DNA of 30,720 nucleotides from a virus, in IMG/VR virus record IMGVR_UViG_3300048588_000412, positions 1-30,720 of that record. One strand, given 5' to 3'. Made by a program: the position numbers and the translations under genes. Positions within the stretch are counted from its first letter, which is position 1; every line of letters begins with the position of its first letter. The notes below the pieces were generated by a model. It had not been told where the DNA came from and did no database searches. It saw only the letters and a list, made by a program, of their open reading frames with translations. Positions 22,163 to 28,674 of this stretch are shown in pieces.

Positions 22163-23080
22163 ATGGCGTTCGCAGATCCATCTGGACGGCCGTGGTCCGT
22201 GGCCGTCCGCAATGCCGTCTTTATCCAGGGGGTGTGCACCGTCTCTCCCCGCACCGTTCGCTGGCTCGAGCAGTCGCTCGAATACCTGTTACGATTTGCC
22301 AATTGCGAAGTGGGGGATATTTCCGCTGAGGTTGTCGCCCTCTGGCACCGGGCGCTGCTGGAGTATGTTTCTCCGACTACGGCCAATAACTACCTGCGTG
22401 GTGTGCGGGTCGTCATGGCCCGGCTCGTAAACCGTGACCTGCTCGATGACAACCCCGCCGCCGTCGTCCCCTACCACCCCCAGCCGCCCCACCGGCCCGA
22501 AGCCGTTACCGTCGAAACCTATCACGCCCTGCTGGCCGTTGCCGGCCTGCGCGATGCTGCAATCGTGTCTTTGCTGTGGGGCACTGGATGCCGAATCGGC
22601 GAGATCGCCACCATCTCAACTGAGACGATGGACTTGTGGCAAGAAAATGGGGAATATCGCTTTGCCGCTGCTGTGGTGGGGAAATACCACCGCCGCCACG
22701 GTCTGGGTCATGCGACCCGCTACGTGTACGCCAATGACCAGGAGGCTGAGGCCCTGCGGGCCTGGCTCGTCGCCCGGCCGGCTACCTCCAGCCCCGCCCT
22801 CTTCACCTCGCGTGATGGCCGGCAGCCCATCCCCAACAGCACCATTCAATCAGCGCTGCGGGCTCTCAAGGATCGCGCGGGTGTCGATGCAGTCTGCAAC
22901 CCCCACGCCTTCCGGCATGCCTTTGCTTATCGCAAGCGCCGCGAGGGCTACCCCCTGGAGTGGATCTCCGAATGGCTGGGCCATAGCGATCCGGCCTTCA
23001 CCGCCGCCATGTACGGCGACAAGACCGAACGAGAAATCCGAAACCGCTACTTTGCGCGACCGCCCCGCAATCGAGATTGA
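22163..23080 (+). CDS. int: tyrosine recombinase, phage integrase
   Basis: A 305-residue protein. Residues 28-100 are the SAM-like core-binding domain (SPRTVRWLEQSLEYLLRF...SPTTANNYLRGVRVVMARLVN). The catalytic domain shows R144 (GCRIGEI), a candidate Lys174 (VVGKYH), H248 and R251 (PHAFRH), H274 (LGHSD) and the nucleophile Y284 (AAMYGDKT). It is compact, without an obvious N-terminal arm-binding domain. It lies 80 bp from the tRNA-derived attP core, as usual for tRNA-integrating phages. It is one of only two plus-strand genes. Confidence 0.95.
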   Translation: MAFADPSGRPWSVAVRNAVFIQGVCTVSPRTVRWLEQSLEYLLRFANCEVGDISAEVVALWHRALLEYVSPTTANNYLRGVRVVMARLVNRDLLDDNPAAVVPYHPQPPHRPEAVTVETYHALLAVAGLRDAAIVSLLWGTGCRIGEIATISTETMDLWQENGEYRFAAAVVGKYHRRHGLGHATRYVYANDQEAEALRAWLVARPATSSPALFTSRDGRQPIPNSTIQSALRALKDRAGVDAVCNPHAFRHAFAYRKRREGYPLEWISEWLGHSDPAFTAAMYGDKTEREIRNRYFARPPRNRD

Positions 23081-23161
23081 GCAGTCCCACTGGGGTGGGA
23101 GGGGGGAGTGGAGACCGCGCCGATCAGACCGCCGAACGGCCGCGGAAAGTAGCGGTTCACA

Positions 23162-23207
23162 GCAGCTTCCCAAGCTGTTATCACGGGTTCGAATCCCGTA
23201 TGCCGCT
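23162..23207 (+). tRNA. 3' fragment of tRNA-Gly(CCC), attP core
   Basis: Anticodon stem GCAGC/GCTGT (23162-23178) holds the loop TTCCCAA, with anticodon CCC at 23169-23171. The T arm is ACGGG-TTCGAAT-CCCGT (23183-23199), and the 3' acceptor strand ATGCCGC with discriminator T ends at 23207; no CCA is encoded. There is no D arm, and only GCGG of a 5' acceptor strand appears just upstream, so this is not a working tRNA. It is the piece of host tRNA-Gly carried by the phage to keep the gene intact after integration. Confidence 0.85.
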
Positions 23208-23277
23208 CTAGTATCAGGTTGTTAAAGTGCGCCTAAGCAACTGCGACAACTGATGCGTAGCGGTTCGGCCGCGACAG

Positions 23278-23302
23278 AGTGGCCAGCTAGATCCTGGCCA
23301 CT
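23278..23302. terminator. hairpin between attP and excisionase
   Basis: A perfect 9-bp stem (AGTGGCCAG/CTGGCCACT, loop CTAGATC) 20 bp after the excisionase stop. It may end excisionase transcription on the minus strand, or be part of the attP complex. A run of U residues is lacking. Confidence 0.4.
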
Positions 23303-23322
23303 TTGGTCTCTTCCGACCACCG

Positions 23323-23520
23323 CTACCCTTTAGGCAAATCGAGTTCCAGCCCCATGCGTTCGGCGGCCTTCTGCACGTCCTCAGCCTTGATTGCGTACGA
23401 TGCACGCTTAGTCAAACCTGTGCGACGCGCCGGAAGCAAACCATCCCGAACCCATTCCCAGACTGTTTGCCGACTCACCTTAAGCAGCTCGGCCGTTTCG
23501 GGAACAGAATACTCTTTCAC
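23323..23520 (-). CDS. xis: excisionase / MerR-like HTH protein
   Basis: A 65-residue protein from GTG 23520: VKEYSVPETAELLKVSRQTV, then WEWVRDGLLPARRTGLTKRASYAIKAEDVQKAAERMGLEL. 'YSVPETAELLKVSRQTVWEWVRDG.LPA.R....' is the HTH_17/excisionase motif. GAGGAGG sits 8 nt before the GTG, and the promoter at 23551-23579 lies just upstream, so longer in-frame starts (23544, 23595) are less likely. Placement next to attP, opposite the integrase, supports Xis function. Confidence 0.8.
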   Translation of the reverse strand: MKEYSVPETAELLKVSRQTVWEWVRDGLLPARRTGLTKRASYAIKAEDVQKAAERMGLELDLPKG

Positions 23521-23550
23521 GGCTGCTGCCTCCTCTAATAACATGTCTGA

Positions 23551-23579
23551 ATTGTAAGGCTTGTCAGCTAGGTTGTCAA
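23551..23579 (-). promoter_or_regulatory. sigma70-type promoter for the excisionase
   Basis: On the minus strand TTGACA (23579-23574), a 17-bp spacer and TACAAT (23556-23551). This is a consensus -35 and a 5/6 -10 at ideal spacing, about 30 bp before the excisionase GTG. It is the clearest promoter in the window. Confidence 0.85.
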
Positions 23580-23623
23580 TCACTAAACGGACCAATTACC
23601 CTACGAAATCGATGCCCCAGCTC

Positions 23624-23770
23624 TTTGCCCACCAATCCACGGGGCTTTGCCCACCAATCCATTGCCTTTGCCCACCAATCCATTGCCTTTGCCCACCAAT
23701 GCGCTACCCTTTGCCCACCAATGCACGACAGGCTTTGCCCACCAATGCGCCAACGGCCGTTTGGTGGGCA
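23624..23770. repeat. iteron-like array of TTTGCCCACCAAT
   Basis: The 13-mer TTTGCCCACCAAT occurs exactly at 23624, 23646, 23667, 23688, 23710 and 23734 (periods 22, 21, 21, 22, 24). A partial inverted copy (TTTGGTGGGCA) lies at 23758-23768, just before the ribosome binding site of the plus-strand gene. The spacers differ, so the conserved block is selected rather than recently duplicated. The array fills the divergent gap between the excisionase promoter and the membrane-anchored protein gene. Confidence 0.85.
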
Positions 23771-23782
23771 TGAGGAGGAACT

Positions 23783-24253
23783 ATGAATCACGCCGACCAA
23801 CATGCGATGGAGCAGAGCAAGCCAAACCACACCGTCCGGAACGTCCTGATCGGGCTGGCAGCTGTGGCAGCCATCATTGGTGCGGTCTACCTGGCGTTTT
23901 CCTTTGGGCGTGGCGACATTACCGTGACGGTTGGTGACGGACTGCCCGAGGTCCGGAACGACTGTCCCGACTGCGGCCGGGAAGGAGTTGTCGGCACCTG
24001 GTCATCAGACATTAACGGCGCCACCCTCGTGTTTTCAAACGACGGCACATTCACCCTGCAACGCGGCGAGGGGGTACTGCGCGGCACATTTGAGCGTTCG
24101 GATGACGAGCTGTGCCTCGTTGCGACAGACGGCAGTGCGACTGCAGGATACTGCTACGATTACGTTCAGGCTGTCGATGCGATGAAGCTAGATGATGTCA
24201 CTTACATCCGCGGAGGCTCCGGCATGCCCTCCGGCGGCTCCGGCAGCCCGTAG
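23783..24253 (+). CDS. membrane-anchored surface protein, putative moron
   Basis: A 156-residue protein with GAGGAGG 6 nt before the ATG. A short charged N-terminus is followed by one membrane helix (about 20-42, VLIGLAAVAAIIGAVYLAFSFG) and an outside domain containing CPDC (61-64). The beta-rich part 'GVVGTWSSDINGATLVFSNDGTFTLQRGEGVLRGTFERSDDELCL' resembles lipocalin-like 'GtW.......l.f..dGt....' proteins. It is transcribed against all neighbours, which suggests a lysogenic-conversion or exclusion gene. The last 17 codons overlap the opposite gene. Confidence 0.65.
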   Translation: MNHADQHAMEQSKPNHTVRNVLIGLAAVAAIIGAVYLAFSFGRGDITVTVGDGLPEVRNDCPDCGREGVVGTWSSDINGATLVFSNDGTFTLQRGEGVLRGTFERSDDELCLVATDGSATAGYCYDYVQAVDAMKLDDVTYIRGGSGMPSGGSGSP

Positions 24254-24438
24254 GCCACCGCCCGCAGCTCCACGTCGAGCGACGCCATCTCGCGGATGGC
24301 ATCAGCCCTCGGCGCGTTCGGCGGCCACTTGGCGCTGACGCCGTAGATGATGCGGTACATCGTCGCGGTCAGGCGATCATAGGCGGCCGCGTACTGCGCC
24401 TCAATGAGCGCCTGCTGATCAGGTGATAGCTGATTCAT
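24202..24438 (-). CDS. small hypothetical protein
   Basis: A 78-residue helical protein (MNQLSPDQQALIEAQYAAAYDRLTATMYRIIYGVSAKWPPNAPRADAIREMASLDVELRAVAYGLPEPPEGMPEPPRM). It overlaps the winged-helix gene by 20 nt and the convergent plus-strand gene by 52 nt; its Pro-rich tail lies opposite the Gly/Ser tail of that gene. No family recognised. Confidence 0.55.
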   Translation of the reverse strand: MNQLSPDQQALIEAQYAAAYDRLTATMYRIIYGVSAKWPPNAPRADAIREMASLDVELRAVAYGLPEPPEGMPEPPRM

Positions 24439-24679
24439 CCGTCAAGATCCTATACGCGGCCGTGCCCGTCCACACGCCGTCAATGCGCTGTTTCTTTACC
24501 CGCCGGACCTCCAGCAGGCCCCTGTTTTTCAACTGCCATAGCTCGCGCCGGAGCGTGTTCCGGCTACGGCCCGTGGCCTTAACGAGCTCATCCATCGTCA
24601 GTGCGCCGGCTGCGTTGGCCTCAACTGATCGCGCCTGCTCCAGCGCGTCAATCAGCTCTCGCTCGGTGAAGAACTCCAT
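24419..24679 (-). CDS. winged-helix DNA-binding protein
   Basis: An 86-residue protein. 'ELIDALEQARSVEANAAGALTMDELVKATGRSRNTLRRELWQLKNRGLLEVRRVKKQRIDGVWTGTAAYRI' is a winged helix: recognition helix NTLRRELWQLKNRGLL and a wing ending in YRI. It probably regulates the lysogeny or post-lysis genes, and is the only visible candidate regulator near the repeat array. It overlaps the phosphoesterase gene by 28 nt. Confidence 0.7.
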   Translation of the reverse strand: MEFFTERELIDALEQARSVEANAAGALTMDELVKATGRSRNTLRRELWQLKNRGLLEVRRVKKQRIDGVWTGTAAYRILTDESAIT

Positions 24680-25503
24680 CGATACACCTCCTGCTTAACC
24701 GGCCATCGAGAATAGATTTTCTCAACATCGGCCGGCGTCTTGCGGTCGTAGACCGTCACAATCGCGCCACCAATCGGCAGGGGCATGATGCTGCCCAGCC
24801 GGTAACCGTAGGCATTGGTGAGCTGCCAGGACGGCAGGATAACGGCGCGCGTCATATGATTGTCGGCCGAATCGCTCGGCTTGTGGTTGTGCCCCCGCAG
24901 CACCAGCCGGGGCGGCAGCATGTCATTCTCGATGTAGTCATCCTTGACCATCGCCGCCAACCGGTTGGCATCTCCGCCGCGCGTCCACGGCCGCGCGTGC
25001 CCTGTCCCCGGATGATGCGCCGCGTCGAGCGTCCATCCGCCGAAGTCGGCCATCCAATGATGCGTGCTGCTGTTGTCGCCGTGCTGCAGGGCGCCCAGCT
25101 CGCGGGCGATGGTCTCATCCATGTGGCCCGATAGTCCCACGTGGGCCTCCGTGCCCCGCAGGACGACGAGCTCGTCCAACATTTCCCGCGGCCGCGCCAT
25201 AACCTCGAGGGCGATCTTCAACTGATCGGCCGGGTTCAGAGTGACGAGCTGGGAGGTCTTGTGATAGTTATCGTCGGCCAGCTCGCCCAGGCACACCCCC
25301 CACAGCGGCACGTCCGGCCAACGCTCCCGGATCGCCTGCACCCGGCTCCAGTAAAACAGCCAGTGCCGCCAGATGAACTTTTGCAACGGCGACGCCTTCA
25401 CCGTGTCCCCGTCATCCAGTCGCACCGACGGCGGCATGAGCGCCACCCGGCTGTTGGTGTGCATGTCCCCAAACGCCGCCAGAATAATCGTTGGCGTCGA
25501 CAA
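24652..25503 (-). CDS. calcineurin-like metallophosphoesterase
   Basis: A 283-residue protein from a TTG start preceded by GGGGAG. Metal-site motifs run in order: FGDMH (D13, H15), GELADDN (residues 73-79, usually GDxxD), RGTEAH (116-121, usually GNHD/E), the HH pair at 163-164 and GHNHKP (204-209). The second and third motifs are variants, so metal use may be altered. The protein could act on nucleotides, nucleic acid or phosphoproteins. It lies just after the lysis terminator and probably has its own control site at 25520-25543. Confidence 0.8.
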   Translation of the reverse strand: MSTPTIILAAFGDMHTNSRVALMPPSVRLDDGDTVKASPLQKFIWRHWLFYWSRVQAIRERWPDVPLWGVCLGELADDNYHKTSQLVTLNPADQLKIALEVMARPREMLDELVVLRGTEAHVGLSGHMDETIARELGALQHGDNSSTHHWMADFGGWTLDAAHHPGTGHARPWTRGGDANRLAAMVKDDYIENDMLPPRLVLRGHNHKPSDSADNHMTRAVILPSWQLTNAYGYRLGSIMPLPIGGAIVTVYDRKTPADVEKIYSRWPVKQEVYRWSSSPSES

Positions 25504-25519
25504 TTGTCACTCCCCTTCT

Positions 25520-25543
25520 AATCCCGTCGAATTCGACGGGATT
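25520..25543. promoter_or_regulatory. 24-bp perfect palindrome
   Basis: AATCCCGTC, GAATTC at the centre, then GACGGGATT: every base is matched. It lies 17 bp before the phosphoesterase start and 3 bp from the end of the terminator U-run. Probably a repressor binding site controlling the phosphoesterase/winged-helix operon. Confidence 0.6.
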
Positions 25544-25545
25544 GT

Positions 25546-25577
25546 AAAAAAGGCCGGACAATTACAATCGTCCGGCC
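25546..25577 (-). terminator. intrinsic terminator of the lysis operon
   Basis: On the minus strand GGCCGGAC pairs with GTCCGGCC (25577-25570 and 25559-25552) around a 10-nt loop, followed by six U residues (25551-25546). It lies 16 bp after the holin stop. Confidence 0.9.
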
Positions 25578-25592
25578 CGTCAGTGTAATCCG

Positions 25593-25850
25593 CTAGAACC
25601 GCTGAATGGATTCTGTGTTGCCGGTCCTCATCGCCTCAGTGACCACCGCCGCCCGGTTGTCATTGTAGTTGCGGCCGATGAGCGCCGGCGCGACCGAACC
25701 CAGCGCGCCCAGCAGCGCGACGATTAGCGCCACCCATAGCTCAGCTTCGTCCTGCGTTAACAGGCCGTAGGCCACGGCCAGCGCCGCCAGCGGCACGACC
25801 AGCGCGCTGATGACGGTGATTACTGTTACCAGTGTTGATTTGCTTTCCAT
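25593..25850 (-). CDS. holin-like protein, two membrane helices
   Basis: An 85-residue protein (MESKSTLVTVITVISALVVPLAALAVAYGLLTQDEAELWVALIVALLGALGSVAPALIGRNYNDNRAAVVTEAMRTGNTESIQRF). Two hydrophobic helices at about 7-30 and 38-59 are split by an acidic turn (TQDEAE), and the C-terminus is charged, matching class II holins. AGGAGG lies before the ATG at 25850. It directly follows the lysin and ends the operon. The longer frame to 26024 lies within the lysin gene. Confidence 0.75.
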   Translation of the reverse strand: MESKSTLVTVITVISALVVPLAALAVAYGLLTQDEAELWVALIVALLGALGSVAPALIGRNYNDNRAAVVTEAMRTGNTESIQRF

Positions 25851-25872
25851 CGTTCGTGCACCTCCTAGTGCA

Positions 25873-28674
25873 TTAGAAACACGTGAACCGCTCACGTACC
25901 AGCGGCGGCCGTTCGCCTGCCGCATACACCTGGACAATCGCGCTCTCGCCCCACGGCGACGACCACGCCACGAGGCCGTAGCCGCGGCCGTACCAGTATC
26001 GCTCCGTGCCACTGGCCAGCTCAATCACGTCCGGCACGGTGATCCCGTTCCATGTCATGGACGCATGCCGGGCAACCAGCATAACGCTGTTGACGGCCGG
26101 GCCGCTGTTGGCCGCCGATGGGTCGCACGTCGCCTTGTCATAGAACTGGACCTTGTGCCCCGACCCGACCCAAGACTGTCCCACCTGCATCCGGCGCAGC
26201 GCCCATCGTGCCCGCTTCTGGCCCTGCTCGAACTGCACATACGCACGGCCGCCGCCGGGTGACGTGTCCGCGCCACGCCAGATGTAGTTGTTGTCGGCAT
26301 AGAGCTGTTCCCACTGACCATTCTTGACCGTGTAGAACCAGTCGCCGTCAACCTGGGTCTGAAACGTTTCGGTAGCCCCGTTGGGGTGGCGTACCTCATA
26401 CATACGGCCGTCGCCGCGCATGTAGTCCAGCAGATCCACGGCCGCCACGGGGTACAGCGGCAGCGCCGCCCCGCTGGGGATGTAAGGCGCCGGATCCACC
26501 ACATCGGCCACGACGTAGCCGCCCAGCCCGTAGCCGGGCACCTCGAGGTTGATGTGGACGTGTTCGCCCGTGACGTTGCCGGTGGTCCCCACCTCGCCCA
26601 GAGCCTCCCCCTGCTCCACCCGCTGCCCGGCATCCACATAGCGCCGGTCGAGGTGGGCATAGCGGGTATAGAACAGATGTCCGTTTCGCTCGTGCTTCAC
26701 CCGCACGTAGGAGCCATAGCCGGCGGTCGTGTCCAGCGACCGGTCCACCGTGCCGTCATAGAGGCACAGCACATCGGCCGCGTTATCGGCCGCGCCGCCC
26801 ACGATGTCATAGTCCGCGCCCTCGTGCTTGCCGTAGCTGCGGCCCGCGTCGAAGGCGCTGGTCATCACATAGCGCCAGGCAAACGGCCGGCCCAGACGCA
26901 ACCCGTCCAGCGGCCCGTCGTCCAGCTCCGGCACATGCTCCCAGCGGTAGCCGAGATCGTCGACCAGCTGCCTGCTCTCCTCTTGCCGCCCGGCCCAGGC
27001 CAACTTCACGTAGCTGTCGGCGTTGCCGCCCTGCAGCAATGTGACCATATCGTCATGGCTGGCCGTCATCGTGTGCCGGAACCGGCAGGCGTAGGCCGCG
27101 GCCGCCAGCCATTCGCTCAGGGCCACATCTTGGGGCACCTTCAAAATGATGGCCTTATGCTTGCCCGGCGGCGGCGCCGGCGGCTCAGGCGGCGGTGTGA
27201 CCGCGACCCGCTCCAGTGCCCAGCCGTCAAGCCACAGGTTGTTGCTGATGGCCCAGTTACACCTGAAATGGACGGCAATATCGGCCGCCCCGCCCGCGTG
27301 GTCGAAGTCAACGGCCGGGGTGTTTTTGCTCCCGGCGAACAACGGCGCCCAGTTGGTCAATGCCGCCCCGTTGACCTTGACCTGGATCTCCGTCTGTCGC
27401 GGGTCAACGTCATAATCCTTGCCGCCGTCCCAGCGATACACGTCAACCCAGACCGGCGTCGTCAGCCGATAGCGGCCCGCCGGCAGGTCCACGGTCTGCT
27501 TCAGCCGCGGCCAGATGCTGCGCCCACCGGCAAACACCTTCAGCGTCCACTCCCCGTCCCACACGAACACGTCACGCTCGGACGCGGGCAGCATGGCCCG
27601 GCTCTTGTGGACGCATTCGCCGATGAGGTACGGTTGGCCGCCGTACGGGTTGGCTTCGTCCGTCTTCCAGGCCACGGTCCAACCATTCGGATTCTGGGTC
27701 GTCGTCACAACCGGGTCGTCGGTCCAACCATCCTCAAATGATGGGTTACGTAGCATATTCGCTCCTGTGGGCGGCTCAGGATCCACCGGCGGCAGTGGCG
27801 GCTCTCCCGGTGGGTCACCTGGGATGTCGGTCGTCAGCGTGTACTCGGTCAGCCACGGCATGAGCGCATTCAGTCGCTGGGGGAGATCGCCATTGCCCCG
27901 GCCGCTCTGTAGCGTCCAAAGGCTGGCCGCCTGAATCTGCGGCGGCCCGCCGTACAGCCAGGCCAGGTAGTCAATGTCGGCCTTGGCCTGCTCGTTGCCC
28001 GGCATACTGTTCAGGGTCCAGCCGCACTCGGTGATCCACACGTTCGGCCGCCGAACGCCCATCTTGTCGCAGGCAGCAAACAAGAACTGAAAACGGCCGA
28101 TGTGCCACGGCTCACCGTGGTGGATGTCGTTGTCGAGGCTGTACTCATGCAGGCTGACGGCCACGCGGCCGGGGTGGTCAGCACACAGCCGCAGATAGGA
28201 CTGCCAGCCGGGTAGCTGCCAGTGATGCGGCTCCGGGTTGCCCGGCGCCCATCCCGGCCCCATGACGCGGTAGCCGTCGCGCAGGGCCAGCGCCGCCATG
28301 TGGGTCATGAGCTGCCCCACCCACTCCGCCTGCGCATCCTCCCGGCCGGGCTCATTCAGCAACTCCAGCCACACGCGATCGCGCATGGCCTTAATCGTGG
28401 CCGGGGTGCGGTCCAGCGTCCGCTGCCAGTAGGTTGCGGCCATCACGGCCGGGCTGCTGTTGTAGTCCACCGGATTGACCGTTGACGCCACCACGTCGCG
28501 GTAGATGAGCGTCGCGTGCCGGTAGCGGGACGCCTGGATGATGATTCCGCCATCGTTGGCGGCGTAGACGGTGAACGGCACCCCGGCCGCGTCCAGCGCC
28601 TCGTGGTGGTTGTCTATCCCGCCACACCCGCCGCAATTGGCGGCGATGTGAAAGCCGATTTTGCTATGGCTCAT
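25873..28674 (-). CDS. multidomain lysin: glycoside hydrolase, carbohydrate-binding, M23 peptidase
   Basis: A 933-residue protein whose ATG overlaps the upstream stop (ATGA). Residues 5-282 look like a GH5/GH39-type barrel with the acid/base E108 (LELLNEPG) and nucleophile E216 (VWITECGW). A Pro-rich linker (284-304) leads to a beta-sandwich (306-492, NMLRNPSFEDGW...LWLDGWALERV), then a second Pro linker (493-504). A helical region (508-600) precedes an M23/LytM metallopeptidase (610-712) with H617, D621 (HEGAD), H674 (YAHL) and HVH 705-707. The C-terminal 200 residues are W/Y-rich, possibly wall-binding. There is no signal peptide, so a holin route or a tail-associated role is expected. Confidence 0.8.
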   Translation of the reverse strand: MSHSKIGFHIAANCGGCGGIDNHHEALDAAGVPFTVYAANDGGIIIQASRYRHATLIYRDVVASTVNPVDYNSSPAVMAATYWQRTLDRTPATIKAMRDRVWLELLNEPGREDAQAEWVGQLMTHMAALALRDGYRVMGPGWAPGNPEPHHWQLPGWQSYLRLCADHPGRVAVSLHEYSLDNDIHHGEPWHIGRFQFLFAACDKMGVRRPNVWITECGWTLNSMPGNEQAKADIDYLAWLYGGPPQIQAASLWTLQSGRGNGDLPQRLNALMPWLTEYTLTTDIPGDPPGEPPLPPVDPEPPTGANMLRNPSFEDGWTDDPVVTTTQNPNGWTVAWKTDEANPYGGQPYLIGECVHKSRAMLPASERDVFVWDGEWTLKVFAGGRSIWPRLKQTVDLPAGRYRLTTPVWVDVYRWDGGKDYDVDPRQTEIQVKVNGAALTNWAPLFAGSKNTPAVDFDHAGGAADIAVHFRCNWAISNNLWLDGWALERVAVTPPPEPPAPPPGKHKAIILKVPQDVALSEWLAAAAYACRFRHTMTASHDDMVTLLQGGNADSYVKLAWAGRQEESRQLVDDLGYRWEHVPELDDGPLDGLRLGRPFAWRYVMTSAFDAGRSYGKHEGADYDIVGGAADNAADVLCLYDGTVDRSLDTTAGYGSYVRVKHERNGHLFYTRYAHLDRRYVDAGQRVEQGEALGEVGTTGNVTGEHVHINLEVPGYGLGGYVVADVVDPAPYIPSGAALPLYPVAAVDLLDYMRGDGRMYEVRHPNGATETFQTQVDGDWFYTVKNGQWEQLYADNNYIWRGADTSPGGGRAYVQFEQGQKRARWALRRMQVGQSWVGSGHKVQFYDKATCDPSAANSGPAVNSVMLVARHASMTWNGITVPDVIELASGTERYWYGRGYGLVAWSSPWGESAIVQVYAAGERPPLVRERFTCF

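Larger units (their letters stand above)
23041..23326. other. attP region with four arm-like sites
   Basis: GTAGCGGT occurs at 23149-23156 and 23257-23264 directly, and inverted (ACCGCTAC) at 23043-23050 and 23319-23326. The 23041-23053 copy and the one at 23147-23158 match over 12 bp as an inverted repeat. They bracket the tRNA-derived core (23162-23207). This looks like arm-type binding sites for the integrase or excisionase. There is no other gene between 23081 and 23322. Confidence 0.65.

Noticed and set aside
23162-23207. Functional tRNA-Gly gene
   Set aside because: No D arm and no complementary 5' acceptor strand in the expected place; only the 3' part is present.
22434-23225. Plus-strand 263-codon frame running through the tRNA fragment
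   Set aside because: It overlaps the integrase in another frame and has low-complexity Pro/Ser/Arg content; the integrase has all catalytic residues.
23041-23326. Prophage boundary with host DNA on one side
   Set aside because: Genes on both sides are clearly phage (integrase and replication on the left; excisionase, lysis and fibre on the right), so attP is the simpler reading. Tandem prophages cannot be fully excluded from this window.
23624-23770. Possible CRISPR array
   Set aside because: Repeat is only 13 bp with 8-11-bp spacers, far below CRISPR unit and spacer lengths, and there are no cas genes.
26386-27741. Plus-strand 451-codon open frame
   Set aside because: Antisense to the lysin, whose domain motifs are clear; shadow composition.
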